DNA of 64,000 bases. Origin: Acidovorax sp. FJL06. GTDB taxonomy: Bacteria; Pseudomonadota; Gammaproteobacteria; Burkholderiales; Burkholderiaceae_C. A program made the translations under genes and the position numbers. Positions 54,787-64,000 of the stretch are shown here, piece after piece (position 1 is the first letter of the stretch; every line of letters starts with the position of its first letter). The notes below the pieces were generated by a model, which saw only the letters and a program-made list of their open reading frames with translations, ran no database searches and was not told the DNA's origin. The stretch is taken from assembly GCF_003852545.1 (NCBI RefSeq), contig NZ_QAJR01000020.1, positions 65,296-129,295 of the forward strand. The letters run 5' to 3'.

Positions 54787-55078
54787 CTTTGAGGTTTTCC
54801 TGGCTATTGCTATTGATTGGCACTCGTTGCCGTGAAGTGCACTGCCTCAAAACGCAGCTTCAGCAGCTTCATTTTTTGCTCAAGCCCTCGTCCCATCTGA
54901 CTTCGGAACAACCTGGCAAATGGTCTGAGAGCGTGGGGCGATGGTATCCAGCCCGCAGCCCCAGCGAACGCATCAGCTTGGCTGAAATTTGCCCATAGCA
55001 GATGGGAAATCTGCCGTGCAAGCCTTTGATTCCGTGGCGTGCTTCCACCGGGGCGCCCCTCCCAGGCGCCCCCGATGT
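54787..55078. other. 292-bp gap between the small membrane protein and pobA
   Basis: More AT-rich than its surroundings. It has no coding frame I trust. The pobA-proximal end contains a hairpin (see the terminator entry at 55050). An 8-bp dyad CCCATCTG at about 54892 / CAGATGGG at about 54999 is present. The promoter of the small gene must lie in the left part. Confidence 0.5.
55050..55072 (-). terminator. Hairpin downstream of pobA
   Basis: GGGGCGCC and GGCGCCCC around a 7-nt loop, 7 bp past the pobA stop on the minus strand. No T-run follows, so it may act with Rho or only protect the 3' end. Confidence 0.5.
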
Positions 55079-57295
<2,217 letters not shown>

Positions 57296-57341
57296 CCTGC
57301 GCACCATCGGGGCTTCTTTCTTTCACACACAAGGAGCTTCC

Positions 57342-57719
57342 ATGAAAAACGCCATCGCCTGGTTTGAAATCCCCACCACCCAGCTGGACCGCGCCCAGGC
57401 CTTTTACGAAGCCGTGCTGGGCCAGCCCATGCGCCGCGAGGCCATGGGCCCGAGCGAAGGCGCTGTGTTTGCCTACGACCCCGAAGCGGATGGCACCGGC
57501 GGCGCGCTGATGATGGGCCCCACCGCGCCCCAGGTGTCGGGCAGCGGCACGCTGGTGTACCTGGACGCCTCGCCCTCGCTCGACGCCGCGCTGGAACGTG
57601 CCGTGGCCCAGGGCGGCCGTGTGGCCCTGCCGCGCCAGGCCTTGCCCCCGGGCATGGGCTTCTTTGCGCACATCCATGACCTGGATGGCAACCGCGTGGG
57701 CCTGCACGCACCGGCCTGA
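57342..57719 (+). CDS. VOC/glyoxalase-fold protein (first of a pair)
   Basis: 125 residues with an AAGGAG site before ATG 57342. A single VOC domain: AIAWFEIPTTQLDRAQAFYEAVLGQPM and FAHIHDLDGNRVGLHAPA. Such proteins bind metals or act on small electrophiles and antibiotics. It is the first gene downstream of palindrome site B. The second VOC gene follows after 19 bp. Confidence 0.8.
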   Translation: MKNAIAWFEIPTTQLDRAQAFYEAVLGQPMRREAMGPSEGAVFAYDPEADGTGGALMMGPTAPQVSGSGTLVYLDASPSLDAALERAVAQGGRVALPRQALPPGMGFFAHIHDLDGNRVGLHAPA

Positions 57720-57738
57720 CCCGCTGGGAGACAACCCC

Positions 57739-58167
57739 ATGGAAACACAGGAACTGCACCGCGGCCGCCTGATCGACCACCTCCAGCTGGTCGTGCGCGA
57801 CCTGGCGGCGAGCCAGGCTTTCTACGCGGCCGTGTTCGAGGCGCTCCACGTGCCGATGGGCGGCACGGGCGAGGGCTACTTCTGGGCGGACGAGCTGTTC
57901 GTGTCTTCGGCCAACAGCCCGGCCGCGCTAGGCCACCTGACCGGGCGCACGCACCTGGCCTTCCAGGCACGGGACCGGGCGATGGTGGCTGCGTTCTACC
58001 GCGCTGCGCTGGCCCACGGCGGCACCGACAACGGTGCGCCGGGCGAGCGCGCCTACCACCCCGGCTACTACGCGGCGTTTGTGCTGGATCCGGATGGCAA
58101 CAACATCGAGGCGGTGTTCCACGGAGAGGCGCAGCGCAGTGCGGCGTCGGTCCAGATCACGTTCTAG
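57739..58167 (+). CDS. VOC/glyoxalase-fold protein (second of a pair)
   Basis: 142 residues from ATG 57739 with GGGAGA upstream. RLIDHLQLVVRDLAASQAFYAAVFEALHVPM at the N-terminus and HLAFQARDRAMV...AAFVLDPDGNNIEAVFHGE at the C-terminus. The conserved His/Glu positions (H20, H77, E112-like) suggest metal binding. It is longer than the first and only distantly similar to it. The pair form an operon under site B. Confidence 0.82.
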   Translation: METQELHRGRLIDHLQLVVRDLAASQAFYAAVFEALHVPMGGTGEGYFWADELFVSSANSPAALGHLTGRTHLAFQARDRAMVAAFYRAALAHGGTDNGAPGERAYHPGYYAAFVLDPDGNNIEAVFHGEAQRSAASVQITF

Positions 58168-58180
58168 GGCGTATCACCCT

Positions 58181-59704
58181 TCAACTCCCCCGCGCGCTGG
58201 CCACGGCCACAGGCTCCACCGCAAAACGGTGGATGGAGCGCCCCCGCGCATCCACGGCCACCGTCACAGGGAAGTCGCGCAGCGTGAACTCGTGGATCGC
58301 TTCCATCCCCAGGTCCGCAAAGGCCAGCACGCGGGAGCGTGTGATGGAGCGCGACAGCAGGTAGGCCGCCCCGCCCGTGGCGCACAGGTAGGCGCCGCCG
58401 TGGCGCCGGATGGCCGCGATGGCCTCGGGCCCGCGCTCGGCCTTGCCGATCATGGCCAGCAGGCCGGTCTGGGCCAGCAGGGGTTCCACGAACCTGTCCA
58501 TGCGGGTGGCGGTGGTCGGGCCTGCGGGGCCCACGGCCTCGCCAGCCACCGCGTCCACGGGCCCCACGTAGTAGACGGCGCGGTTGCGCAGGTCCACGGG
58601 CAGCGGCTCGCCGCGCTGCAGCAGGTCCACCAGCCGCTTGTGCGCGGCGTCGCGTGCGGTGAGCACGCGGCCCGACAGCAACAGCGTCTGGCCGACCTTC
58701 CAGCGCCCCACCTCGGCACGGCCCAGCTGGTCCAGGTCCACGCGCACCGCGTCGTCCACGGCAAAGGTGTCGGGGATGCCGTCCCATGGTTCCATCGATG
58801 CGTCCTCGATCACGGCAGGACCGCTGCCGTCGAGCCGAAACCGCTGGTAGCGCGTGGCCGCGCAGTTGGGCACCAGCGCCACGGGAATCGTGGCCGCATG
58901 GCAGGGGGCCGTGCGCACCTTCACGTCCAGCACGGCAGACAGGCCGCCCAGCCCCTGCGCGCCGATGCCCAGCGCGTTGCTGCGCTGGTGCAGGTCCAGC
59001 CGCAGCGCCTCTTCGGGCGTGGCCGCGCCGCGCTGCTGCAGGGCGTCCATGTCCAGCGGGTCGAACAGCGAGAGCTTGGCCAGCAGCATGGCCTGCTCCG
59101 GGCTGCCGCCAATGCCAATGCCCAGCACGCCCGGCGGGCACCAGCCCGCGCCCATGCCGGGCAGTTGGCCCAGCACCCAGTCGGCCACGCTGTCGCTTGG
59201 GTTGAGCGTGGCAAAGCGCGCCTTCACGTCGCCGCCGCCGCCCTTGGCCACCACCAGGGCCTCCAGGACCTCACCCTCCACCAGCTCGCAGTGCACGATG
59301 GCGGGCGTGTTGTCGCGGGTGTTGGCCCGCGCGCCCAGCGGGTCGGCCACCATGGTGGCGCGCAGCGGGTTGGCCGCATCGCCATAGGCCGTGCGCACCG
59401 CGCCGTCCACCACGGCCTGCAGGCTTTGCAGCGGCCGTCCGTCGTGCCGGTGCCATGCCACACCCAGCCCCACGCGCAGGAACACCTGGGCCACGCCGGT
59501 GTCCTGGCACAACGGTCGGCGGCCCTGCGCGGCCATGCGGCTGTTGACCAGCAACTGCGCGAGCGCCGCCTTGGCGGGGGGATGGGTTTCGGCCGCATGC
59601 GCACGCCGCAGCGCCCGCACGAAGTCGGGCGGATGCCTGTAGCTGGCCAGTTGCAGCGCCTGCGCGATGCCGGTGGCCAGGTCTTCCTGGGCGATGCGGG
59701 TCAT
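58181..59704 (-). CDS. Class I fumarate hydratase (iron-sulfur)
   Basis: 507 residues, the usual length for the single-chain enzyme. The alpha part carries Cys ligands around PLCQDTGVAQVF and VVAKGGGGD; GWCPPGVLGIGIGGSPEQAMLLAK is the central signature. The beta part has GRVLTARDAAHKRL and VGPVDAVAGEAVGPAGPTTATRMD. It hydrates fumarate to malate with a [4Fe-4S] cluster. Last gene of a three-gene operon under the GntR regulator. Confidence 0.87.
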   Translation of the reverse strand: MTRIAQEDLATGIAQALQLASYRHPPDFVRALRRAHAAETHPPAKAALAQLLVNSRMAAQGRRPLCQDTGVAQVFLRVGLGVAWHRHDGRPLQSLQAVVDGAVRTAYGDAANPLRATMVADPLGARANTRDNTPAIVHCELVEGEVLEALVVAKGGGGDVKARFATLNPSDSVADWVLGQLPGMGAGWCPPGVLGIGIGGSPEQAMLLAKLSLFDPLDMDALQQRGAATPEEALRLDLHQRSNALGIGAQGLGGLSAVLDVKVRTAPCHAATIPVALVPNCAATRYQRFRLDGSGPAVIEDASMEPWDGIPDTFAVDDAVRVDLDQLGRAEVGRWKVGQTLLLSGRVLTARDAAHKRLVDLLQRGEPLPVDLRNRAVYYVGPVDAVAGEAVGPAGPTTATRMDRFVEPLLAQTGLLAMIGKAERGPEAIAAIRRHGGAYLCATGGAAYLLSRSITRSRVLAFADLGMEAIHEFTLRDFPVTVAVDARGRSIHRFAVEPVAVASARGS

Positions 59705-59781
59705 GGGGCAGTCTCGGTATGTCGGTGGTCGATGGCGGTCGCACTGCCGTCAGCGGGTAGCAGAGGGCGCGGCATTCAACA

Positions 59782-59841
59782 CCGTTCGGGCTGAGCCTGT
59801 CGAAGCCTTGCGCGGCGCTTCGACAAGCTCAGCGTGAGCGG
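59782..59841. repeat. Inverted TTCGACAAGCTCAGC repeat
   Basis: GTTCGGGCTGAGCCTGTCGAAGC and its inverted partner GCTTCGACAAGCTCAGCGTGAGC, 10 bp apart, with a T-rich stretch on the right. This is a repeat widespread in beta- and gamma-proteobacteria. It lies between the Bug and fumarase genes of the same operon. Confidence 0.8.
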
Positions 59842-59869
59842 TTTTTGTTTTTTTGAAGGCAGATGGGCA

Positions 59870-60877
59870 TCAATCGATCTGGATCTTGGCATCCGCCGCG
59901 ACCTTGCGCCACTTGGCCACCTCGGCGGCCGTGTGCCTGGCCAACGCGTCGGGCGCGTACTGCGCCTCGGGCAGCAGGTGGATGCCCTGCGATGCCATGC
60001 GGGCGGTCCAGTCCTTGTCGGCCAGCGCCTTGAGGTAGGCCTGGTGCAGCTTGGCCACCACGTCCTTGGGAACGCCCTTGGGCGCGTACAGGCCATACCA
60101 GGTGGCGGCCTCGAAGCCAGGCAGCGCCTTGTCCGCCAGCGGCGCCACGCCGGGGTACTGCTGCGGCATGGGCGTGAGCGAGGTCAGCGCGATGGGGCTG
60201 ATGCGCCCGCCCTGCACCTGGGGCAAGGCGGTGTTGCTCTGGTCGAACATGGCATCCACCTGCCCGCCCACCAGGTCGTTCATGGCCGGCGCTGCGCCCT
60301 TGTACGAGATGGACGTGACCTGGATGCCCGCACGCGACTCGAACAGCGCGGCGATCAGGTGCGAGGTGGAGCCCACGCCCGCGTTGCCGAAGTTGATCTT
60401 GCCGGGCGAGGCCTTGGCGGCAGCGATCAGCGCGTCGGCCGTCTTGTAGGGCGAGCTTTTGGGCACCAGCAGCACCAGCGGGGTGTCCGGGAAGCGGAAC
60501 ACGCCGTCGAAGTCCTTCACCGGGTCGTAGCTGAGCTTCTTGTACAGCGAAGGCGCGGCGCCCATGTAGCCCATGTGGCCGACCAGAAAGGTGTAGCCGT
60601 CCGGCGTGGCCTTGGCCGCCTTGCCCGCGCCGATGGTGCCGCCCGCACCGGCCGCGTTCTCGATCACGATGGCCTGGCCGATCTGCCGGCCCACCTTGTC
60701 CGCGATGTCGCGGGCCATGGCATCGGTGGGGCCGCCGGCCGCGAACGGCACGATCCAGGTGACCGGCTTGTTGGGCCACGCCTGGGCGTGTGCGGTGGTG
60801 GCGGCGGCGCCGAGCAAAACGGTGGCGGCAGCGGCAGCAAGGGCGGCGGTGCGGCCCCAAGCCTTGGCGATCTTCAT
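59870..60877 (-). CDS. Tripartite tricarboxylate transporter receptor (Bug/TctC family)
   Basis: 335 residues from ATG 60877 with a GGAGACA site. Signal peptide 1-28 (ending AHA), then the Bug domain PNKPVTWIVPFAAGGPTDAMARDIADKVG, VIENAAGAGGTIGAGKAAKA and the ligand loop YMGAAPSLYKKLSYDPVKDFDGVF. No TctA/TctB genes are near. In the middle of the lyase-fumarase operon it probably captures the dicarboxylate or amino-dicarboxylate substrate. Confidence 0.86.
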   Translation of the reverse strand: MKIAKAWGRTAALAAAAATVLLGAAATTAHAQAWPNKPVTWIVPFAAGGPTDAMARDIADKVGRQIGQAIVIENAAGAGGTIGAGKAAKATPDGYTFLVGHMGYMGAAPSLYKKLSYDPVKDFDGVFRFPDTPLVLLVPKSSPYKTADALIAAAKASPGKINFGNAGVGSTSHLIAALFESRAGIQVTSISYKGAAPAMNDLVGGQVDAMFDQSNTALPQVQGGRISPIALTSLTPMPQQYPGVAPLADKALPGFEAATWYGLYAPKGVPKDVVAKLHQAYLKALADKDWTARMASQGIHLLPEAQYAPDALARHTAAEVAKWRKVAADAKIQID

Positions 60878-60942
60878 GGTGTTGTCTCCGGGAGTGGTTT
60901 TAAGGGAAAGGAAGGCAGGAGGAAAACCCGCAGCGGCCAACG

Positions 60943-62319
60943 TCAGCGGTCGCAGGCCGCCGACGCGGCCAGCGCGCGGTCGACCATCTGGGGCGCAAGG
61001 CCCAGGTAGTTGGCGGGGTCGGTGAGGCGGTCGATGGCGGAGCGGTCGAAGTGCTGCGTGACGGCGGGCAGCGCGGCCAGGGCCTCGGCCAACGTGCCGC
61101 CCTGCTCGTTGACGGTGCGGCAGGCGTCATAGACCACGTCGTGCGCCTGCTGACGGCCCATGGCGGGGGCCAGGCCCATCATCACGGCTTCGGCCACGAT
61201 CAGGCCCCTGGAGATCGCCAGGTTCTGGCCCATGCGCGCCTCGTCCACGATGAGGCCGCCCAGTGCGAATTTCGCCTGGTGCAGCGCACCGGCGGTGAGG
61301 ATGAAGCTCTCGGGCAGCGCCAGCCATTCGGCATGCCAGGGGCCGGTGGCGCGCTCGAAGTCCTGCACCATCGCATCGACCATCAGCCCCGCGTGCTGGC
61401 GCACGGCCTTGGAGGCGGCCAGCATCAGCTCGCTGGAGATGGGATTGCGCTTTTGCGGCATGGTGCTGCTTGCGCCGCGCCCCTTCACGAAAGGCTCGTA
61501 CACCTCGCCGAACTCGGTGGACGCCATGATCATGATGTCCAGCGCGATCTTGCCCAGCGAGCCGGTGATGAGCGCCAGCAGGTTCACCGCTTCGGCAAAG
61601 CCGTCGCGCGCCACGTGCCACGTCGTGGCGGGCACGGCCAGGCCCAGTTCGTCGGCCAGGGCGGCCTGCACTTGAAAGCCCTTGTCGCCCAGCGAGGCCA
61701 GCGTGCCCGCCGCCCCCGCGAACTGCACCACCAGCACGCGCTTGCGCAGCTCGGCCAAACGCTCCTGGTGGCGGTCGAACATGGCCAGCCAGATGGCGAC
61801 CTTGTAGCCGAAGGTCACGGGCAGCGCCTGCTGCAGGTGGGTGCGCCCGGCCATGGGCGTGTCGCGGTGCTTGTGCGCCAGCTGGGCCAGGATGCCGCGC
61901 AGCGCGCGGATGTCCTCTTCCACCACCGCGAGGCCCGCGCGCACCTGCAGCACGTTGGCGGTGTCCATGATGTCCTGCGTGGTGGCGCCCCAGTGCACGT
62001 AGCGGCCGGCCTCGCCGCACATGGCCACCATCTGGTGCACCAGCGGCAGAATCGGGTAGCCCACGATATCGGTCTCGTGCCGCAGGTGGTCGAAGTCCAC
62101 GCGGTCCAGGCGCGATCCGCGGGCGATGGCCTCGGCCGCATCGGCCGGGATCACGCCCACGCGCGCCTCGGCGCCGGCCAGGGCCACCTCGACCTCGATG
62201 TAGCGGGCGATCAGGCTCTGGTCCGAGAACACGTCGCGCATGCGGGCCGTGCCAAAGGCATCGCGGAACAGGACCGAGTCGAGGACAGTGCTGGCAGGCG
62301 TGAACAGAGAGGAAGACAT
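60943..62319 (-). CDS. Aspartase/fumarase-superfamily lyase (PcaB- or adenylosuccinate-lyase-like)
   Basis: 458 residues from ATG 62319. The superfamily loop GASSTMPQKRNPISSEL is at about 277-293, with TDIVGYPILPLVHQM, HWGATTQDIMDTANVL and AGRTHLQQALPVTFG typical of the PcaB/argininosuccinate branch. Neither a protocatechuate operon nor purine genes adjoin it. With a fumarase beside it, the more likely role is a C-N or C-C lyase that releases fumarate from an imported substrate. The exact substrate is unknown. Confidence 0.8.
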   Translation of the reverse strand: MSSSLFTPASTVLDSVLFRDAFGTARMRDVFSDQSLIARYIEVEVALAGAEARVGVIPADAAEAIARGSRLDRVDFDHLRHETDIVGYPILPLVHQMVAMCGEAGRYVHWGATTQDIMDTANVLQVRAGLAVVEEDIRALRGILAQLAHKHRDTPMAGRTHLQQALPVTFGYKVAIWLAMFDRHQERLAELRKRVLVVQFAGAAGTLASLGDKGFQVQAALADELGLAVPATTWHVARDGFAEAVNLLALITGSLGKIALDIMIMASTEFGEVYEPFVKGRGASSTMPQKRNPISSELMLAASKAVRQHAGLMVDAMVQDFERATGPWHAEWLALPESFILTAGALHQAKFALGGLIVDEARMGQNLAISRGLIVAEAVMMGLAPAMGRQQAHDVVYDACRTVNEQGGTLAEALAALPAVTQHFDRSAIDRLTDPANYLGLAPQMVDRALAASAACDR

Positions 62320-62344
62320 GGCAGTGCGGGATATGTTGATAAAA

Positions 62345-62394
62345 TACGAACATATATAAATGTCCGAACAAATGAAATTTATTATGTTCGAACA
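62345..62394. promoter_or_regulatory. Operator region of the GntR/lyase divergent promoter
   Basis: Three CGAACA boxes (62347, 62365, 62389), the last part of a perfect TGTTCGAACA palindrome (62385-62394) and the middle a near-palindrome TGTCCGAACA. AT-rich context in the 123-bp gap between divergent genes. Consistent with a HutC/GntR operator controlling both directions. Confidence 0.65.
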
Positions 62395-62442
62395 AATTGC
62401 CATACAGGGTTTACCCTAGGTGCTGCTGCGCCCCTGCTTCGC

Positions 62443-63174
62443 ATGACCGCCACCAAGAACACCGACCTCACCCGCGATCTGTCCGAAGGCATTGCCTCGG
62501 GCCGCTTTGCGGTGGGCACGCTGCTGCCCACCGAATTCGAGCTGTGCGAGCAGTACGGCCTGAGCCGCTACGCCGTGCGCAAGGCGCTCGACCAGCTGCA
62601 GGCGCTGGGGCTGATCTCGCGGCGCAAGAACGTGGGCACACGGGTGGAGGCGATGCGACCGCAGGCCGGCTTCACACAGTCCATCGCCACGGTGGAAGAG
62701 CTGGCCCGCTTTGGCGCCGAGCATGTGCGCACGGTGCAGTCCGTCCACGAGGTGGTCACCGACCTCGCCCTGGCCCGGCAGCTGGGTTGCCCGGGTGGCA
62801 CCCGCTGGCTGCACATCGCCTGCCTGCGCATGGAAGGCGGCCAGCAGGCGCGCCCCATCTGCTGGCTGGACCTGTACATCGACCCGGCCTATGCCGACCT
62901 GGGCGAACTGGTGCGCAACGCACCCGAGACCCTGGCCAGCTCCTTGATCGAGGAGCGCTACGGCCGGCGCATTGCGCGCATCCAGCAGGACATCGAGGCC
63001 GTGCTGGTTCCGCGCGAGCGCAGTGAAAGCCTGGGCACCGACGCCGGAGCGCCCGCGCTCCAGATCACGCGCCACTACCTGGATGTGGCAGACCAGGTGT
63101 TCGAAATTTCCGTCTCGCTGCACCCTGCGGACCGGTTCAAGTTCTCCATGGAGCTGAGCCGGACCAGGGACTGA
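62443..63174 (+). CDS. GntR/HutC-family regulator with UTRA domain
   Basis: 243 residues from ATG 62443. GntR wHTH: LSEGIASGRFAVGTLLPTEFELCEQYGLSRYAVRKALDQLQALGLISRRKNVGTRV; then the UTRA ligand domain (about 85-240) with RWLHIACLRMEGG, YIDPAYADLGEL, YGRRIARIQQDIEAVL and VSLHPADRFKFSMEL. It is divergent from the lyase operon with CGAACA boxes in the gap, so it most likely represses that operon and responds to a pathway metabolite. Confidence 0.86.
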   Translation: MTATKNTDLTRDLSEGIASGRFAVGTLLPTEFELCEQYGLSRYAVRKALDQLQALGLISRRKNVGTRVEAMRPQAGFTQSIATVEELARFGAEHVRTVQSVHEVVTDLALARQLGCPGGTRWLHIACLRMEGGQQARPICWLDLYIDPAYADLGELVRNAPETLASSLIEERYGRRIARIQQDIEAVLVPRERSESLGTDAGAPALQITRHYLDVADQVFEISVSLHPADRFKFSMELSRTRD

Positions 63175-63202
63175 ACCACGCGAGGAACACAACCCACGGC
63201 GC

Positions 63203-63230
63203 GGCTACTGACACGATGCTGTCAGCAGCC
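63203..63230. promoter_or_regulatory. 28-bp palindrome, site C (putative WYL-regulator operator)
   Basis: Arms GGCTACTGACA and TGTCAGCAGCC, spacer CGATGC; one mismatch in the left arm. It lies 29 bp after the GntR stop and 41 bp before the EVE-domain start, the same distance as at site B. Arms match sites A and B. Confidence 0.75.
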
Positions 63231-63271
63231 GCCCGTCAGCATGGCGCCTTTGACACAGACAGGCGCCCACG

Positions 63272-63805
63272 ATGACCCATCCCCCGCTCCAACAGGCCCT
63301 GTGGCCTGACGCCAGGCCGGCAGCAACCGCCCCGGTGGCAGCATCTGCCGCTGCAGAGCGCCGCAACTGGATCGCCGTCGCCAGTGCCCAGCACGCCCGC
63401 CGGGGCTGCGCCACGCCGGGCGCCGGCTACATGCAGGTGTGCCATGGCAAGGCCGCGCCGCTTAGACGCATCCAGCCGGGGGACCGCGTGGCGTATTACG
63501 CGCCCACGGTCACCATGGGCGGCAAGGACCGGCTGCAGGCCTTTGTGTCCATTGGCCTCGTGCTGCCCGGCGCGCCCTATGCGTTTGACATGGGCGGTGG
63601 CTTTGTGCCGTTCCGCAAGGACGTGGCCTACGTGCCCGCGCGCGAGGCACCGATCGCGCCCTTGCTGGACGGCTTTGAATTTGTGGACGACCGCACCCGC
63701 TGGGGTAGCAAGTTCCGCTTCGGGTTGTTCTGCGTCAGCGAGCACGACATGCGGCTCATTGCGCAGGCCATGGAGGCCGACATGGCCCGGCTGCATCTGG
63801 GTTAA
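63272..63805 (+). CDS. EVE-domain protein (UPF0310)
   Basis: 177 residues. The EVE fold follows a ~30-residue Ala-rich leader and reads [16 protein letters not shown]...[28 protein letters not shown]...[15 protein letters not shown] and ends with the [12 protein letters not shown] helix. EVE domains belong to the PUA-like fold and recognise modified nucleobases. It is the only gene immediately downstream of palindrome site C. Confidence 0.82.
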   Translation: MTHPPLQQALWPDARPAATAPVAASAAAERRNWIAVASAQHARRGCATPGAGYMQVCHGKAAPLRRIQPGDRVAYYAPTVTMGGKDRLQAFVSIGLVLPGAPYAFDMGGGFVPFRKDVAYVPAREAPIAPLLDGFEFVDDRTRWGSKFRFGLFCVSEHDMRLIAQAMEADMARLHLG

Positions 63806-63845
63806 AGGCCCCGCCGCCGCAATGGCGGCACGGCCCCTGGCACCC

Positions 63846-63962
63846 TCAGCAGACGGCCATCAGCGCGTCCACCACCCTGCGCTGGGCCGCGTCCAGGGCC
63901 GCATAACCTTCGCGCAGCATGCGCAGCACGATTGCGTGGATTTCCAGTTCACCAGTGGGCAT
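63846..63962 (-). CDS. Very short ORF, 38 aa, with a strong ribosome site
   Basis: ATG 63962 is preceded by CCAAGGAGAACCCC, an excellent ribosome site. The peptide reads MPTGELEIHAIVLRMLREGY and then an Arg-Arg-containing helix ending in a Cys. It is one amphipathic helix from about 6-35, with no signal. There is no recognised homologue. It converges with the EVE gene; its upstream partner lies beyond the window. Confidence 0.5.
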   Translation of the reverse strand: MPTGELEIHAIVLRMLREGYAALDAAQRRVVDALMAVC

Positions 63963-64000
63963 GGGGTTCTCCTTGGAGCCAGGTTTGTGGCCACCACCAG

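Noticed and set aside
59782-59841. REP-like inverted repeat as a transcription terminator
   Set aside because: The T-rich side faces the wrong way for both flanking minus-strand genes, so it is better read as a dispersed repeat.
60943-62319. Firm call as pcaB (3-carboxy-cis,cis-muconate cycloisomerase)
   Set aside because: The superfamily motifs fit, but no other pca gene is nearby and the fumarase and Bug neighbours point to a different substrate.

Overview
The window is high-GC DNA with dense, short-spaced genes. Its gene content (TorF-type porin-glnK-amtB, Bug/TctC receptors, hydroxycinnamate and 4-hydroxybenzoate catabolism, an ilvE / zinc-finger / LPS-glycosyltransferase block) and an AT-rich intergenic repeat built around AGCTAC...ATAGCA suggest a beta-proteobacterium of the Comamonadaceae, probably Acidovorax or a close relative. 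The genus is an inference. I see no rRNA, tRNA, CRISPR array, insertion sequence or prophage. The window looks like ordinary chromosome.

Layout. 1-2.8 kb: the end of a siderophore-uptake operon (esterase, FecCD permease, ATPase, DUF2218). 2.9-12 kb: diguanylate cyclase, M48 protease, AmpG-like transporter, an OmpR-type two-component pair, and an MFS exporter divergent from lysR-nitronate monooxygenase. 12.1-16.4 kb: an LPS core / O-antigen block (GT4, O-antigen ligase, GT2) with a small zinc-finger protein and ilvE. 16.4-26.6 kb: radA, HpaI-type aldolase-PanE-like reductase-GST, an orphan peptide-binding protein, argO/argP, and a siderophore-interacting flavoprotein divergent from a MarR regulator. 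26.7-36.3 kb: alr, lplT, an EamA transporter, glutathione peroxidase, a WYL regulator with a GyrI-like protein, and a ProQ/FinO protein. 36.4-39.7 kb: glcE and glcF flanking a DUF1275 membrane protein. 40-42.8 kb: porin-glnK-amtB behind a sigma-54 promoter and an NtrC site. 42.9-44.4 kb: yifB/comM. 44.5-57.3 kb: an aromatic-acid island. 57.3-58.2 kb: two VOC proteins. 58.2-63.2 kb: a fumarase / Bug receptor / aspartase-superfamily lyase operon under a divergent GntR. 63.3-64 kb: an EVE-domain protein and a tiny unannotated ORF.

How the genes fit together. The aromatic island can be read as one route. A tannase-family lipoprotein frees hydroxycinnamates from esters. Feruloyl-CoA synthase activates them and an enoyl-CoA hydratase hydrates the side chain. 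An SDR and an amidohydrolase-family protein fit a CoA-dependent beta-oxidative shortening. PobA with its AraC activator handles 4-hydroxybenzoate. An acyl-CoA dehydrogenase could feed in dihydro-derivatives. A MarR protein is the likely sensor.

The observation I would follow first is an almost identical 28-bp palindrome (arms GGCTGCTGACA and TGTCAGCAGCC, 6-bp spacer) at three distant sites. It lies upstream of the GyrI-like gene next to the WYL regulator, of the VOC pair, and of the EVE gene. This suggests a small WYL-controlled regulon whose members would not be linked by gene order alone. Two other notable points are an intergenic repeat copy inside the glcE reading frame and two very short ORFs with good ribosome binding sites.
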